Assembly: GCF_017315705.1 (NCBI RefSeq)
Contig: NZ_JAFLRF010000011.1
Location: 52,400 to 116,399 of the forward strand
Direction of reading: 5' to 3'
DNA: 64,000 nucleotides
Source of the DNA: Trinickia mobilis
GTDB taxonomy: Bacteria > Pseudomonadota > Gammaproteobacteria > Burkholderiales > Burkholderiaceae
A program made the translations under genes and the position numbers. The notes under the pieces were generated by a model. It had not been told where the DNA came from. It saw only the letters and a list, made by a program, of their open reading frames with translations, and did no database searches. Shown in pieces: positions 1 through 9,326 of this stretch. The first letter of the stretch is position 1; every line of letters begins with the position of its first letter.

Positions 1-11
1 AAAAATTTCGC

Positions 12-45
12 GCCGGTGTAAGTTCTCGAAAGTTCTTATACCGGC
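12..45. repeat. Imperfect inverted repeat at window edge
   Basis: Two 11-base arms (12-22 and 35-45) pair with one mismatch around a 12-base loop. No T-run follows on either strand, so this is not a typical terminator. The rest of the first 274 bases shows no gene. A TTGACA hexamer lies at 152-157, but I see no convincing -10 box at the right distance. Confidence 0.3.
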
Positions 46-274
46 AGTACACATTGAAGCAACTACTGCAGCTTGTCCGCAGATAGCTGGCTTATGTCCG
101 TTAGCCAACTTTGCCGGGTCGGCGACAGCCGGTATCATACGGGCACCCAAGTTGACAAAAGTATTTGCAAGATGGGGTTTTCCCGATATTGCAAGCGTGC
201 CAGTGACAGATCCGCGTTTATATAGATTGGATCGAATCGATTATCCGGCATCTGTTATTTAGCTAACTCCACCG

Positions 275-721
275 ATGAAAACATCCTTCCTGATTCTTTC
301 CGCAGCACTCGGCGCTTGCCTCGCAAGCTCGCCGGCGCGCGCGGACTGCTTCGACGAAGCAGCCAAGTATCAGAAAGTGAACCCGCTGATCCTGCGCGCG
401 ATCGCCTGGCAGGAATCTCATAACCGGCCCGAAGCGTTGCACAAGAATGCCAACGGCTCGACCGACTACGGCCTCATGCAGATCAACTCCGTTCATCTGC
501 CCACGCTCGCGCAGTACGGCATCTCGAGCGGCACGCTGATGGAGCCGTGCAAGAACGTCTACATCGCCGCCTGGCACCTGCGCGAGAAGATGAACAAGTA
601 CGGCAACACGTGGCAGGCGGTCGGCGCCTACCATTCCGAGACGCCTTCGCTGCGCGACAAGTACGCTCGCCAGATCGCCGGCATTCTCACGCAGTGGAAG
701 CTGCTGCAGGCGCAGCGCTGA
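275..721 (+). CDS. Lytic transglycosylase, SLT domain (VirB1/IpgF-like)
   Basis: Small secreted peptidoglycan lyase of 148 residues. It has a signal peptide (about residues 1-23, ending SPARA) and then one SLT fold. The catalytic Glu is E47 in AWQES, followed by GLMQIN at 66-71 and a conserved Ala-Tyr-His near residue 125. Cys25 and Cys92 could form the disulfide common in VirB1/IpgF-type enzymes. Such proteins open gaps in the cell wall for secretion systems or pili, but no secretion genes are in view, so the partner system is unknown. The start at 275 is the only one that keeps the signal peptide; no strong Shine-Dalgarno sequence precedes it. Confidence 0.85.
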   Translation: MKTSFLILSAALGACLASSPARADCFDEAAKYQKVNPLILRAIAWQESHNRPEALHKNANGSTDYGLMQINSVHLPTLAQYGISSGTLMEPCKNVYIAAWHLREKMNKYGNTWQAVGAYHSETPSLRDKYARQIAGILTQWKLLQAQR

Positions 722-888
722 CGCCCGGCTTGCCTCGGGCGCCGCGCGGTTGGCTGCAAACGGCTCTTGCCCTCCAGATCGAACGAACCGCCGACGTTTG
801 ATGCACAATGCGGGCATCATGCGCCCGGCCGGCGGCCCATCTGTTTTGACACGCCGCGCCGCTCCTACCATTTCATTTGTCTACTGCG

Positions 889-2151
889 ATGAATCAGCCG
901 CCACTGCCCGTCACCGTGCTGTCCGGTTTTCTCGGCGCGGGCAAAACCACGCTCCTGAACCATATCCTCGCGAATCGCGCAGGCCTGCGGGTCGCGGTGA
1001 TCGTCAACGACCTCGCCGCGATCAATATCGACGCGACGCTCGTGCGCGATACGGCATCGCTCTCGCACATCGAGGAGCAGCTTGTCGAGATGTCGAACGG
1101 CTGCATCTGCTGCACACTGCGCGACGACCTGCTGACCGAAATCCGGCGCCTCGCCGACGAGCAGCGTTTCGACGCCATCCTGATCGAATCGACCGGCATC
1201 GCCGAACCGATGCCGATCGCCGAAACCTTCACGTTCGTCGACGACGACGGCGTGTCGCTCTCCGATGTCGCGCGCCTCGACACGATGGTGACGGTCGTCG
1301 ATGCGTTCAACTTCTTGCGCGACTACGCATGCGCCGATGCGCTCGCCGAACGCGGCCTCGCCGCGACCGAGGAGGACGACCGCACGCTCGTCGAACTCCT
1401 GATCGAGCAGATCGAGTTCTGCGACGTGCTCGTCGTGAACAAAGCCGATCTCGTCGGCGCCGACGAACTCGCGCGCCTGCAGCGGATCCTCGCGCGCATC
1501 AATCCGCGCGCGGCGCAAGTCGTGAGCCGCTTCGGCGAAGTGCCGCTCGACGCCGTGCTGGATACGAAGCGTTTCGACTTCGACGAGGCGTCGAACGCGC
1601 CGGGCTGGCTGCAGTCGCTCGAGCACGAACACGATCACAGCGGTGAAGCCGACGAATACGGCATCGGCAATTTCGTTTATCGCGCGCGCCGGCCGTTTCA
1701 TCCTGAGCGTTTGTGGGCGCTGTTGCACGAGGAATGGCAAGGCGTGCTGCGCAGCAAAGGCTTCTTCTGGCTTTCGACGCGCAACGACGTCGCCGGCTCG
1801 CTGTCGCAGGCGGGCGGCGCTTGCCGGCACGGTCCGGCAGGCTACTGGTGGGCGGCTCAAGACAAGAGCGAATGGCCGCAGGACGATGAGCTTGCTGCAG
1901 AAATCGCCGCCGACTGGCACGGCGAGCCTGATGACGCGACGATCGGCGACCGCCGCCAGGAGCTGGTGATGATCGGCATCGGACTTGATGCGGCGGCCTG
2001 GCGCGCGAAGCTCGACGCGTGCCTCTTGACCGACGACGAGTTCGCCCAAGGTCCGCATGCGTGGTCGCACTTCCCCGACCCCTTCCCCGCCTGGGATCTC
2101 GATGCTCACGACGACGAAACCGGCGATGCCGAAATCGTGCATCGACACTGA
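889..2151 (+). CDS. COG0523 CobW-type GTPase metallochaperone
   Basis: G3E-family GTPase of 420 residues, predicted to deliver a metal (often zinc) to a client enzyme. Walker A is GFLGAGKT at 13-20. The metal-binding CxCC signature is at residues 72-75 (CICC), followed by an ESTGIAEP switch and an NKAD guanine-specificity motif. A short His-rich stretch (EHEHDH) lies between the G domain and the CobW C-terminal domain. An in-frame TTG at 877 would add four residues; I prefer ATG 889 because family members begin just before PVTVLSGF. The client is not deducible from the neighbours, and no Zur box was recognised. Confidence 0.88.
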   Translation: MNQPPLPVTVLSGFLGAGKTTLLNHILANRAGLRVAVIVNDLAAINIDATLVRDTASLSHIEEQLVEMSNGCICCTLRDDLLTEIRRLADEQRFDAILIESTGIAEPMPIAETFTFVDDDGVSLSDVARLDTMVTVVDAFNFLRDYACADALAERGLAATEEDDRTLVELLIEQIEFCDVLVVNKADLVGADELARLQRILARINPRAAQVVSRFGEVPLDAVLDTKRFDFDEASNAPGWLQSLEHEHDHSGEADEYGIGNFVYRARRPFHPERLWALLHEEWQGVLRSKGFFWLSTRNDVAGSLSQAGGACRHGPAGYWWAAQDKSEWPQDDELAAEIAADWHGEPDDATIGDRRQELVMIGIGLDAAAWRAKLDACLLTDDEFAQGPHAWSHFPDPFPAWDLDAHDDETGDAEIVHRH

Positions 2152-2202
2152 CGGCTCGCATAAGCAAGCCGATATGCGCTAAGTCCAACTGAATAAAAGG
2201 CG

Positions 2203-2226
2203 AAAAAAAACCCGCCATGGGCGGGT
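2203..2226 (-). terminator. hupB terminator
   Basis: On the minus strand a GC stem (ACCCGCC, loop CAT, GGCGGGT) runs straight into eight T residues, 26 bases past the hupB stop codon. On the plus strand it would also act as the end of the CobW-gene transcript but without a T-run. Confidence 0.85.
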
Positions 2227-2251
2227 GTCAACAAATCAGGCAGCTGAACGC

Positions 2252-2530
2252 TTAGCGCTTGTTGACTGCGTCCTTGAACGCCTTGCCGGCCGTGAACTTG
2301 ACGGTCTTCGCCGCCGGGATCTTGATGGTCTCCCCGGTCTTCGGGTTGCGGCCGGTACGTGCTGCGCGCTTGCCGGAGCCGAAGCTGCCGAAGCCAATCA
2401 GTTGAACCGCGTCGCCCTTCGATACTGCCTTCTTGATGACTTCGAGCAGCGTGTCGAGCGTTTCGCCGGTTTGAGCCTTGCTGGCGCCCGTCTGAGCCGC
2501 GACGGCGTCGATCAGTTCCTGTTTGTTCAT
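2252..2530 (-). CDS. hupB: DNA-binding protein HU
   Basis: Nucleoid protein HU, 92 residues, the usual family length. It begins [15 protein letters not shown] and carries the conserved GFGSF turn, the DNA-contact arm region [16 protein letters not shown] and the C-terminal [14 protein letters not shown] helix. HU bends DNA non-specifically and assists DnaA-dependent origin opening. A good Shine-Dalgarno (GAAAGGA) precedes the ATG, and a strong hairpin terminator follows, so it is monocistronic. Confidence 0.97.
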   Translation of the reverse strand: MNKQELIDAVAAQTGASKAQTGETLDTLLEVIKKAVSKGDAVQLIGFGSFGSGKRAARTGRNPKTGETIKIPAAKTVKFTAGKAFKDAVNKR

Positions 2531-3023
2531 TAGGGTTCCTTTCTCAGGTTAAGGTGATACGAACAGCGCGAACGCGCCGATTATACGTGCGCGGGCTTTG
2601 CCGTCGAGCCCTAGCGGCCAAGCGCGTCAACTACCGCCGCGCTCGGCGTCATCACATGACGGCCAAGCTTTCCGCTTTGCCCTGCGGCGCTTGCTATGAT
2701 AGCGCAGCGCAAACCCAATAACGGCAAGGCTTTCAAAGAATTTAGCCTCTCAATGCCTTGTCGCTGCTGGGTTTCGCACGATTGAGTCCGCGCGAATCGA
2801 ACATGCTAAGCGAGTTGACGGGTCGCCGCATAGGGGCGTTGGTTTTTGCCAACGCTCCGCAAACGCCCGCCAGACGGGGCTGTCCGCCATTTGCACCGGG
2901 CGCGTGACGCCGTCTTTCGACGACTTGGCCGGTCCTTCGCAAATGCAATTGCGCCGCAACGAGGCGGTATGTTTCGAGCGCCCGGCGTTTTCCTCAGACC
3001 CGCAGCCGTCTGCCCTCTTCCGC
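2531..3023. other. Non-coding stretch between hupB and mnmC
   Basis: No gene recognised. It holds the leader of hupB (minus strand) and of mnmC (plus strand). A TATGAT hexamer at 2695-2700 could be a -10 box for a plus-strand transcript, but I see no good -35. A hairpin with seven-base arms (GCGTTGG and CCAACGC) lies near 2838-2857 with no T-run after it. The mnmC frame stays open upstream to a GTG at 2904. Confidence 0.5.
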
Positions 3024-4991
3024 ATGACCGACCCGCTCATCCCCGCCACGCTTGCGTTTCGCGACGACGGCACGCCGTTTTCCCCAGCCTACGACGACGT
3101 CTATCACAGCGCTGCCGGCGCATTCGCTCAAGCCCATCACGTGTTCATCGCGGGCAACGGTCTGCCGCAACGCTGGCGTGAGAAGCGCGTGTTCACGATC
3201 TTGGAGACGGGCTTTGGAATCGGCGGCAACTTTCTCGCGACGTGGGCGGCGTGGCGTGCCGACCCGGCGCGCTGCGAGCGGCTTCACTTCGTATCGATCG
3301 AAAAACATCCGTTTTCGCAGCAGGATTTAAGCGAAGTTCACAGCCGAATCGTTGCAGATGCAACCATAACGCCGCTTGCGCAGCAGCTTGGCGATGCGTG
3401 GCCGACGCTCGTGCCCGGCATCCACCGGATCGAATTCGAGGACGGACGCGTCACGCTGACGCTCGCCTTCGGCGACGCGCTCGACATCCTGCCGAAGCTG
3501 TGGCTGCGCGCCGACGCTTTCTATCTCGACGGGTTCTCGCCGGCCAAGAATCCGGATCTGTGGTCTCTGCCGGTCTTCAAGTCGCTTGCCCGTCTGGCCG
3601 CAGACGGCGCGACGTTCGCCACTTATACGAGCGCCGGTCACGTCAAGCGCTCGCTCGAACAAGCCGGTTTCAGCGCCGAGAAAGTGGAAGGCTTCGGCTG
3701 GAAACGGGCGATGCTTGTCGGCGAATTTGCGCCTCGCTGGCGCGTGCGCCGTCATGAGCCGCCGTTGCCGCTGCCCGTCGGCGAGCGGCACGCGATCGTG
3801 ATCGGCGCGGGACTCGCCGGCTGCGCGCTGACCGAAAGGCTCACTGCGCGCGGCTGGCGCGTCAGTTTGATCGACCAGCACGCGGCCGCGGCGCGCGAAG
3901 CGTCGGGCAATCCGGCTGGCGTCTTCCATCCGCTGATTTCGCGCGACGACAGCGTCGCCTCGCGCATCACGCGTGCGGGTTTTCTCTATGCGCTAAGACG
4001 CTGGCGCGCGCTCGAACAAAGCGGCTATTCATTCCAGCGCAGCGCGCACGGCCTTTTGCATCTAGCTGTCGATGACGAAGAGACGCGCGCGATGGCCGAC
4101 GCCATCGCATCGCTCGGCTACCCGCCGGACTTCGTGACGCCGGCCTCGCAAGCCGACGCTCAAGCACTCGCACATGTGGCGCTTCCACGCGGCGGCTGGC
4201 TCTATCCGCGCGGCGGTTCGCTCGATCCTGCTGCACTGTGCCGAGCGCAATGCGACGCCGCCGGCGACTTGCTCGCGCGGCACTTCGGCGTAGAGGCGCT
4301 GCGCGTTGAACGTTTCGACGATCAATGGCGCGTCATCGATGCTGCAGGCCAGCCGATTGCGTCCGCGCCGATCGTGGTCGTCGCGAACGCATGCGACGCG
4401 GCGCGCGCCGCGGACCTTCGCCACGCGCCGACGCGGATCGTGCGCGGGCAACTGACGCTGTTGCCTGCGCGCGTCGCGTCTGGCCTGCGCGTGCCGTTGA
4501 TCGGCGAAGGCTATGCGGTGCCGCTCGCCGACGGCTTCACGCTGACCGGCGCAACGTACGAAGTCGACGATGCCGACCGCGCGATGCGCGTCTCCGGCCA
4601 CGCTGAAAATCTCGAACGGCTCGCGCTGATGATGCCGGGCGTTGCAAACGAGCTCGCAACCTCTGACCCGGGCACGCTCGAAGGACGTGTCGCATTTCGC
4701 TGCGTCACGAGCGATCGCTTGCCGATGGCCGGCGCGCTGGCCGACGAAGCCGCCGCATCGCGCAATGCCGCAGCGCTGCGCGGTGCGTGGCCGCTCGACC
4801 TGCCGCGCGCCGCCGGTCTCTATGGCGCCTTCGCTTACGGCTCGCGCGGTCTCGTCTGGGCAACGCTCGCCGCGGAGCTGATCGCGTCGCAGATCGAAGG
4901 CGAGCCCTGGCCGATCGAACGGGATCTTGCCGAAAGCATCGACCCTGCGCGCTATCTGTTGCGCGCGCTGCGTCACGGCACGCTCGATTGA
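3024..4991 (+). CDS. mnmC: Bifunctional tRNA mnm5s2U34 enzyme MnmC
   Basis: Final enzyme of wobble-uridine modification. The N-terminal half (about residues 1-245) is a SAM-dependent methyltransferase making mnm5s2U from nm5s2U. The C-terminal half is an FAD oxidoreductase that removes the carboxymethyl group from cmnm5s2U. The FAD-binding GAGLAG lies near residues 261-266. Substrate tRNA comes from MnmE/MnmG, and mnmG lies 29 kb downstream. The frame is open from a GTG at 2904, but MTDPLIPATLAF at 3024 matches the usual N-terminus and gives 655 residues, close to the Escherichia coli protein. Base composition in the lines I counted is C-rich over G on this strand. Confidence 0.93.
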   Translation: MTDPLIPATLAFRDDGTPFSPAYDDVYHSAAGAFAQAHHVFIAGNGLPQRWREKRVFTILETGFGIGGNFLATWAAWRADPARCERLHFVSIEKHPFSQQDLSEVHSRIVADATITPLAQQLGDAWPTLVPGIHRIEFEDGRVTLTLAFGDALDILPKLWLRADAFYLDGFSPAKNPDLWSLPVFKSLARLAADGATFATYTSAGHVKRSLEQAGFSAEKVEGFGWKRAMLVGEFAPRWRVRRHEPPLPLPVGERHAIVIGAGLAGCALTERLTARGWRVSLIDQHAAAAREASGNPAGVFHPLISRDDSVASRITRAGFLYALRRWRALEQSGYSFQRSAHGLLHLAVDDEETRAMADAIASLGYPPDFVTPASQADAQALAHVALPRGGWLYPRGGSLDPAALCRAQCDAAGDLLARHFGVEALRVERFDDQWRVIDAAGQPIASAPIVVVANACDAARAADLRHAPTRIVRGQLTLLPARVASGLRVPLIGEGYAVPLADGFTLTGATYEVDDADRAMRVSGHAENLERLALMMPGVANELATSDPGTLEGRVAFRCVTSDRLPMAGALADEAAASRNAAALRGAWPLDLPRAAGLYGAFAYGSRGLVWATLAAELIASQIEGEPWPIERDLAESIDPARYLLRALRHGTLD

Positions 4992-5000
4992 GCGGAGAAG

Positions 5001-5024
5001 TTATCCACCCGAGGCTGTGGACAA
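5001..5024. promoter_or_regulatory. Pair of near-consensus DnaA boxes
   Basis: TTATCCACC at 5001-5009 (plus strand) and TGTGGACAA at 5016-5024 (that is, TTGTCCACA on the minus strand) each differ by one base from TTATCCACA. They face each other with six bases between, ten bases after the mnmC stop codon. Confidence 0.55.
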
Positions 5025-5196
5025 CCTAGCGAAAGTCGCACGAAATTCGTGTGGACGCGATGTGCACGTATACGGGGTAAGTCGACGGCTCGGCGAAACG
5101 GACCAAAAGTTACTCAACAAAGTCCGTTGCCGGCGCACATGCTCCGCATCCGGTTATGCGTTCGGTAAACGTTTGTTTTGGATTGGGAAAGGGGAG

Positions 5197-5254
5197 TTAT
5201 CCACAGAAATGCGGCGCCTTTGTTAACTGCTACTACGTATACATACGGTAAACC
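5197..5254 (+). promoter_or_regulatory. Left copy of inverted DnaA-box module
   Basis: A perfect DnaA box TTATCCACA (5197-5205) is followed, after ten bases, by a 39-base conserved block (5216-5254) that starts GCCTTTGTTAACT and ends GTAAACC. The same arrangement with the same ten-base gap occurs in reverse orientation at 8133-8189. The block is AT-richer than its surroundings and contains GTATAC-type steps. Confidence 0.6.
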
Positions 5255-5752
5255 AGTAAACCAAGAAGCTTGGACCACCCCGGTTGCGTATCCCCCAAGA
5301 CATAGAAACAAAGCAAAAATCCTTCTCGCCCCATTCGAGTCAGTCGATTCTTCCGTCTTGTCTGAAGTTATGCCTCGTTTTTACCGAAATAAAAGCGAGT
5401 TAGCGCAGATTCGTGCAGAATGAGCGTCGGCTGTGGCACAATCCGGCTTCTTCCCGTATCGGTGGCAGACAGCGCACCGATGCATCGACGGAACGGTGCG
5501 CCCGCTTCGGAATCTGATCCATCATCAAGACGACAGCCGTTCGACGCGTCTTGCCGAACGCAACACATTGCACGCTGGCCGCGTGCCGGGGTCCTTCAAA
5601 CGCACCCGCGCGTGCCGGCGCATCCGTTTCAGCTTTCATTCGATCATCGACCACTCGCGTTGCGAGTCAGAACACAGCGGCCCCCCAAGGCTGGCTGGTC
5701 GTGACGTGGCCATGTGCCGCTTGCGCTTGTTTGCAAAGGAGAAGCCATAACG

Positions 5753-6958
5753 ATGAAATCGGCGTTTTCATTCCTCCCCGGTTGGCCGCTTGCGCCGGAT
5801 GCGATTTTTTGGGCGGGCCTCGCGATGATCGCCGCCGGTTTGCTGGGCGAACTCTGCTATCGAGCCTGGCATTTGCCGCGCATCTCGGGCTATGGAGTGA
5901 TCGGACTCATCGCCGGCGCCGCAGGCCTGGGCGCGATCGATGCGAGCACCGGGGGCACATCGCGTCTGTTGCTCGACGTCGCGCTCGGGTTGCTGCTGTT
6001 CGAGCTCGGCGGTCGGCTCGACTTGCGGTGGATCCGGCGCAATCCGTGGCTCATCGCATCGAGCCTGGCAGAAGCGACGCTGACCTTCGTCCTCGTGTTC
6101 GCCGCACTCGTGTTCCTGCACGTGCCCGTGATCGTCGCGACCGTGCTCGCGTCGATCGCCATGGCGACGTCGCCCGCGATGGTGATCCAGTTGAAGACCG
6201 AGCTGCGCGCCGAAGGGCAGGTGACCCAGCGCCTGCTGACGCTGACTGCGCTCAACAGCATGTACGCCGTCGTCATCGAAAAGCTCGCGTCGGGCTGGGT
6301 TCACCAGGAGACGTACGGCAACGTCTTCGCCACGATCGTTCAGCCGCTCTATCTGCTCGCCGGCTCGCTGATTCTCGCGTTTGCGCTCGCGCGCGCCTGT
6401 ACTTTCCTGTATCGGTACTTCAATTTGCAGGACGAGCATTCGTTCGTCGCGCTGTTCGGGCTCGTTTTGCTCGCGATCGCGATTGCGCATCTGTTCAGGC
6501 TCTCGACGATCCTGAGCCTCCTGGCCGCCGGCATCATCGTGAAGAATCTCGAAGCCAAGCCGCAGCTGTGGCCGCAGCATTTCGGCACGGCCGGGTGGCT
6601 GCTCACCGTGATCCTGTTCGTGCTGACGCTGACGTCTTTCGAATGGACGGACATCGTGCTCGGCGGCGTCGCGGCGCTGGGGCTGATCGTCGCGCGATTC
6701 GTCGCGAAGCTCATCGGCGTGCTCGCGTTCGCGAAGCCGAGCGGGCTCAACTGGAAGCAAGGTGTCGCGCTCGGTTTGTCGCTCTCGCCAATGTCGGCGC
6801 TTGCCTACTTGCTCGTCCAAGATACCTACGACCTGTACCCGAAGTTCGATCCGATGCTGAGCGCGGTCATCATGTGCTCGATCGTCGTTTTGCAGATCGT
6901 GGGCCCCTGGATCGTTTATCGCAGCCTGACGCTCGTCGGCGAACGCCGCGACGTTTGA
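5753..6958 (+). CDS. CPA2-type monovalent cation:proton antiporter (KefB-like membrane domain)
   Basis: Inner-membrane antiporter of 401 residues with about 11-12 hydrophobic segments, typical of the Na+/H+ exchanger fold (LLFELGGRLDLRW, then repeated glycine-rich helices). Unlike KefB/KefC it stops after the membrane domain: there is no C-terminal TrkA-N/RCK nucleotide-binding domain. A strong Shine-Dalgarno (AAAGGAG, 5736-5742) fixes the start at 5753. The next gene begins 20 bases after its stop, so the two are probably one transcript. Exchange of K+ or Na+ for H+ is the likely activity; the substrate ion cannot be told from sequence. Confidence 0.85.
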   Translation: MKSAFSFLPGWPLAPDAIFWAGLAMIAAGLLGELCYRAWHLPRISGYGVIGLIAGAAGLGAIDASTGGTSRLLLDVALGLLLFELGGRLDLRWIRRNPWLIASSLAEATLTFVLVFAALVFLHVPVIVATVLASIAMATSPAMVIQLKTELRAEGQVTQRLLTLTALNSMYAVVIEKLASGWVHQETYGNVFATIVQPLYLLAGSLILAFALARACTFLYRYFNLQDEHSFVALFGLVLLAIAIAHLFRLSTILSLLAAGIIVKNLEAKPQLWPQHFGTAGWLLTVILFVLTLTSFEWTDIVLGGVAALGLIVARFVAKLIGVLAFAKPSGLNWKQGVALGLSLSPMSALAYLLVQDTYDLYPKFDPMLSAVIMCSIVVLQIVGPWIVYRSLTLVGERRDV

Positions 6959-6978
6959 CTTGAATGACAGAGGACGCC

Positions 6979-8094
6979 ATGTCGCTCGAAGCCTTCATCA
7001 ACTCCAAGCCTTTCACGTTCGGCGTGGAGCTCGAGATCCAGGTCGTCAACACGCACGACTATGATCTGACCAAAGCCGCGTCCGATCTGATGCGGCTCGT
7101 CAAGGACGAAAAGATCCCGGGCAACATCACGCCCGAGATCACCGAAAGCATGATCGAGCTGTCGACGGGCATCTGCACGTCGCACGAACAGGTCGTGGCC
7201 GATCTGCGCAAGATCCGCGACACGCTCGTCGCGGCGGCGGATCACCTGAATGTCGGCCTGTGCGGCGGCGGCACGCACGCGTTCCAGCAATGGAGCGAGC
7301 GGCAGATTTTCGATACGCCGCGCTTTCAGTACATTTCCGAGCTTTACGGATATCTGGCAAAACAATTCACGGTGTTCGGCCAGCACGTGCACATCGGCTG
7401 CCCGGACCCGGACAGCGCGCTCTTCATGCTGCACTCGATGTCGCGCTTCATTCCGCATTTCATCGCGCTCTCGGCTTCATCGCCGTACGTCCAGGGCGTC
7501 GACACCGGCTTTCATTCGGCACGCCTGAATTCCGTGTTCGCGTTTCCGCTCTCGGGCCGCGCGCCGTTTGTGCTGACCTGGGACAGCTTCGAGGAATATT
7601 TCTCGAAGATGGTCAATACGGGCGTCGTCAACAGCATGAAGGATTTCTACTGGGACATCCGGCCGAAGCCGGGCTTCGGGACGATCGAAGTGCGCGTGAT
7701 GGATACGCCGCTGTCTGTCGATCGCGCGGCGGCGATCGCTTGCTACATCCAGACGCTTGCGCGCCATCTGCTGCTCGACAAGCCGGTGACGCCGAAGGAG
7801 GACGACTACCTCGTCTATACGTTCAACCGGTTCGAGGCGTGCCGCTTCGGTCTGGCCGGCATCTGCATCAATCCGCAGACAGGCGAGCGGCGCTCGATTT
7901 CCGAGGACATCCTCGAAACGCTGGATGCGATCGCTCCGCATGCCGAAGTGCTCGGCTCGAAGGCGGCGCTGACCGAGGTCGCCGCGATCGCGCGCGGACA
8001 GGTCAACGACGCCACCTGGCTGCGCGGCGTATTCGGCAAGGAAAAGTCGCTGCACGAAGCGGTCCGGCAGCAGTGCTTGCAGTGGCGGGGGTGA
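6979..8094 (+). CDS. YbdK-type carboxylate-amine ligase (glutamate-cysteine ligase family 2)
   Basis: ATP-dependent ligase of the GCS2 family, 371 residues. YbdK homologues have weak glutamate-cysteine ligase activity, but the physiological substrate is mostly unproven. Family hallmarks seen are [10 protein letters not shown] near the N-terminus (nucleotide/metal site), GGGTHAF and [10 protein letters not shown] in the middle, and [20 protein letters not shown] 6979 is preceded by AGAGGA at good spacing; ATG 6964 would add five residues. It sits 20 bases behind the antiporter gene. Pairing a GSH-synthesis-like ligase with a KefB-like antiporter hints at a thiol-linked ion response; that link is inference. 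Confidence 0.88.
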   Translation: MSLEAFINSKPFTFGVELEIQVVNTHDYDLTKAASDLMRLVKDEKIPGNITPEITESMIELSTGICTSHEQVVADLRKIRDTLVAAADHLNVGLCGGGTHAFQQWSERQIFDTPRFQYISELYGYLAKQFTVFGQHVHIGCPDPDSALFMLHSMSRFIPHFIALSASSPYVQGVDTGFHSARLNSVFAFPLSGRAPFVLTWDSFEEYFSKMVNTGVVNSMKDFYWDIRPKPGFGTIEVRVMDTPLSVDRAAAIACYIQTLARHLLLDKPVTPKEDDYLVYTFNRFEACRFGLAGICINPQTGERRSISEDILETLDAIAPHAEVLGSKAALTEVAAIARGQVNDATWLRGVFGKEKSLHEAVRQQCLQWRG

Positions 8095-8132
8095 AAGGGG
8101 GATATCGATAGCGCTCCTTTAGGTTTTCTTAA

Positions 8133-8189
8133 GGTTTACGTATACATACGTAGTAATAGTTAACAAAGGCCGTGCCCGCTTGTGGATAA
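8133..8189 (-). promoter_or_regulatory. Right copy of inverted DnaA-box module
   Basis: Read on the minus strand this repeats the 5197-5254 module: perfect DnaA box TTATCCACA (8189 down to 8181), ten unrelated bases, then the block starting GCCTTTGTTAACT and ending GTAAACC (8170 down to 8133). Only a few positions in the block differ. The two copies are about 2.9 kb apart and enclose exactly the antiporter and ligase genes. Confidence 0.6.
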
Positions 8190-8667
8190 CCGAGGAATTC
8201 GGCGTAAACTCAACGGGCTGCGTAAGCGATAACCTTGTGGGCGAAGTGCATGATCGTGGCCTGGCGACGGGATAACTTTGATAACGTTTACGTCGCACTA
8301 TGACGTTATCAAGAAATCACGCACAATCGGTCCCAGCACTTGTCCCAAGGTTATCCACAACATTCACTGAATAACTTAGCTGTACGATTCTCCGCTCTCG
8401 AATAGAATGACGGTTTTGTTGCGGCGTGAAGTCATGCGGGCGACTCGGCGATCGGGTATAACGCAAGGCGCATCGCCGCCGAGAACGGCGCGCGGCGATG
8501 GCTTCGACGAGCGGGATTGGAAGCTCAAGCAGCGCGAAATTTTTGAGATAGTAAAATCGGCCCGGACGCGAATATACTGCGGCGAGCCTCCCCACGGCAG
8601 GCCGTAGGCGCGAGGTGCCGCACGGCCGACTAAACAGCAGCATGCTGTCAATAGCGAACGAAAGACT
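8190..8667. other. Non-coding region rich in GTTATC cores
   Basis: Together with the preceding bases this is a 573-base gap. Between about 8180 and 8360 the hexamer GTTATC (either strand) occurs about six times, including a perfect DnaA box at 8351-8359. A perfect ten-base inverted repeat (TTGATAACGT at 8278-8287, ACGTTATCAA at 8303-8312) lies in the middle. From 8400 to 8667 I see no gene; it is the leader of the MarR-type gene. Confidence 0.55.
8351..8359 (+). promoter_or_regulatory. Perfect DnaA box
   Basis: TTATCCACA on the plus strand, the third perfect nonamer within 3.2 kb. It lies 160 bases beyond the right inverted module and points the opposite way to the box in that module. Confidence 0.6.
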
Positions 8668-9312
8668 ATGAGCGAAGGTGTATACGGAGAGCAAGCAACC
8701 GGGCGCGTGACGCACAGCCTGTTACGGTTGAGCACGGCCATGCGCAGCCAGGCATGGGAGTGGGCGGAAGGCGCCGGCCTGACGCCGACCCAGGGCGAGA
8801 TCCTCGTGTTGCTGATGCAACGCAAGGGGCCAATGCGCTTGGGCGAGATCGCGCGCGAAACGGCGCTGACTGCGGCGACGACGAGCGACGCCGTCAGCAC
8901 GCTCGAAACCAAGGGCCTCGTCGAAAAGCGCCGTGCGCTCGACGACGGCCGCGCATTGGCGGTGCGGCTGACAGCTCGCGGCCGTACGGCGGCCAAGCGT
9001 GCGCTGCAGTGGCCGGACTTCCTGTCCGAGGCGATCGGCACGCTGCGCGACGAAGAACAGGCGGTGTTTTATCGCACGCTGCTGAAAATGATTCGCCAGC
9101 TGCAAGTGCAGGGCGACATTCCGCAGCACCGGATGTGCGTGACTTGCACCCACTTCGAGCCGAGCAAGAATCCGAAAAAGACGCCGCATCGCTGCAAGCT
9201 GCTCGAGTTGTCGTTTGCGGACACGGACTTGCGTCTCGATTGTTCGGTCCACGAAGAAGCCGATGTCGCCACGCAGAAGAAGACCTGGAAGATTTTCGCG
9301 CAGCAAGGCTGA
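8668..9312 (+). CDS. MarR-family regulator with C-terminal Cys/His cluster
   Basis: Transcription regulator of 214 residues. Residues about 10-145 form a MarR winged helix (LTPTQGEILVLL, then IARETALTAATTSDAVSTLETKGLVEKRRALDDGR as recognition helix and wing). The C-terminal 60 residues are unlike classic MarR: C157, C160, H162, H174, C176, C192 and H195 form a likely metal or Fe-S site, suggesting redox or metal sensing. The glutamine amidotransferase gene follows about 100 bases later, past a hairpin. The target genes and ligand are unknown. Confidence 0.85.
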   Translation: MSEGVYGEQATGRVTHSLLRLSTAMRSQAWEWAEGAGLTPTQGEILVLLMQRKGPMRLGEIARETALTAATTSDAVSTLETKGLVEKRRALDDGRALAVRLTARGRTAAKRALQWPDFLSEAIGTLRDEEQAVFYRTLLKMIRQLQVQGDIPQHRMCVTCTHFEPSKNPKKTPHRCKLLELSFADTDLRLDCSVHEEADVATQKKTWKIFAQQG

Positions 9313-9326
9313 TGCCGCTTTCGCAC

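Larger units (their letters stand above)
4992..5752. other. Long non-coding region with DnaA boxes
   Basis: There are 761 bases without a convincing gene. Three DnaA-box-like nonamers are present (5001, 5016 and 5197), plus the left copy of an inverted module shared with 8133-8189. The short open frames in 5370-5750 lack ribosome sites and show no familiar protein features. The last 20 bases carry the Shine-Dalgarno of the antiporter gene. Confidence 0.7.

Noticed and set aside
5370..5752. Short overlapping frames before the antiporter gene
   Set aside because: Different frames on both strands, no ribosome sites, no familiar motifs. The real start at 5753 has a strong site.
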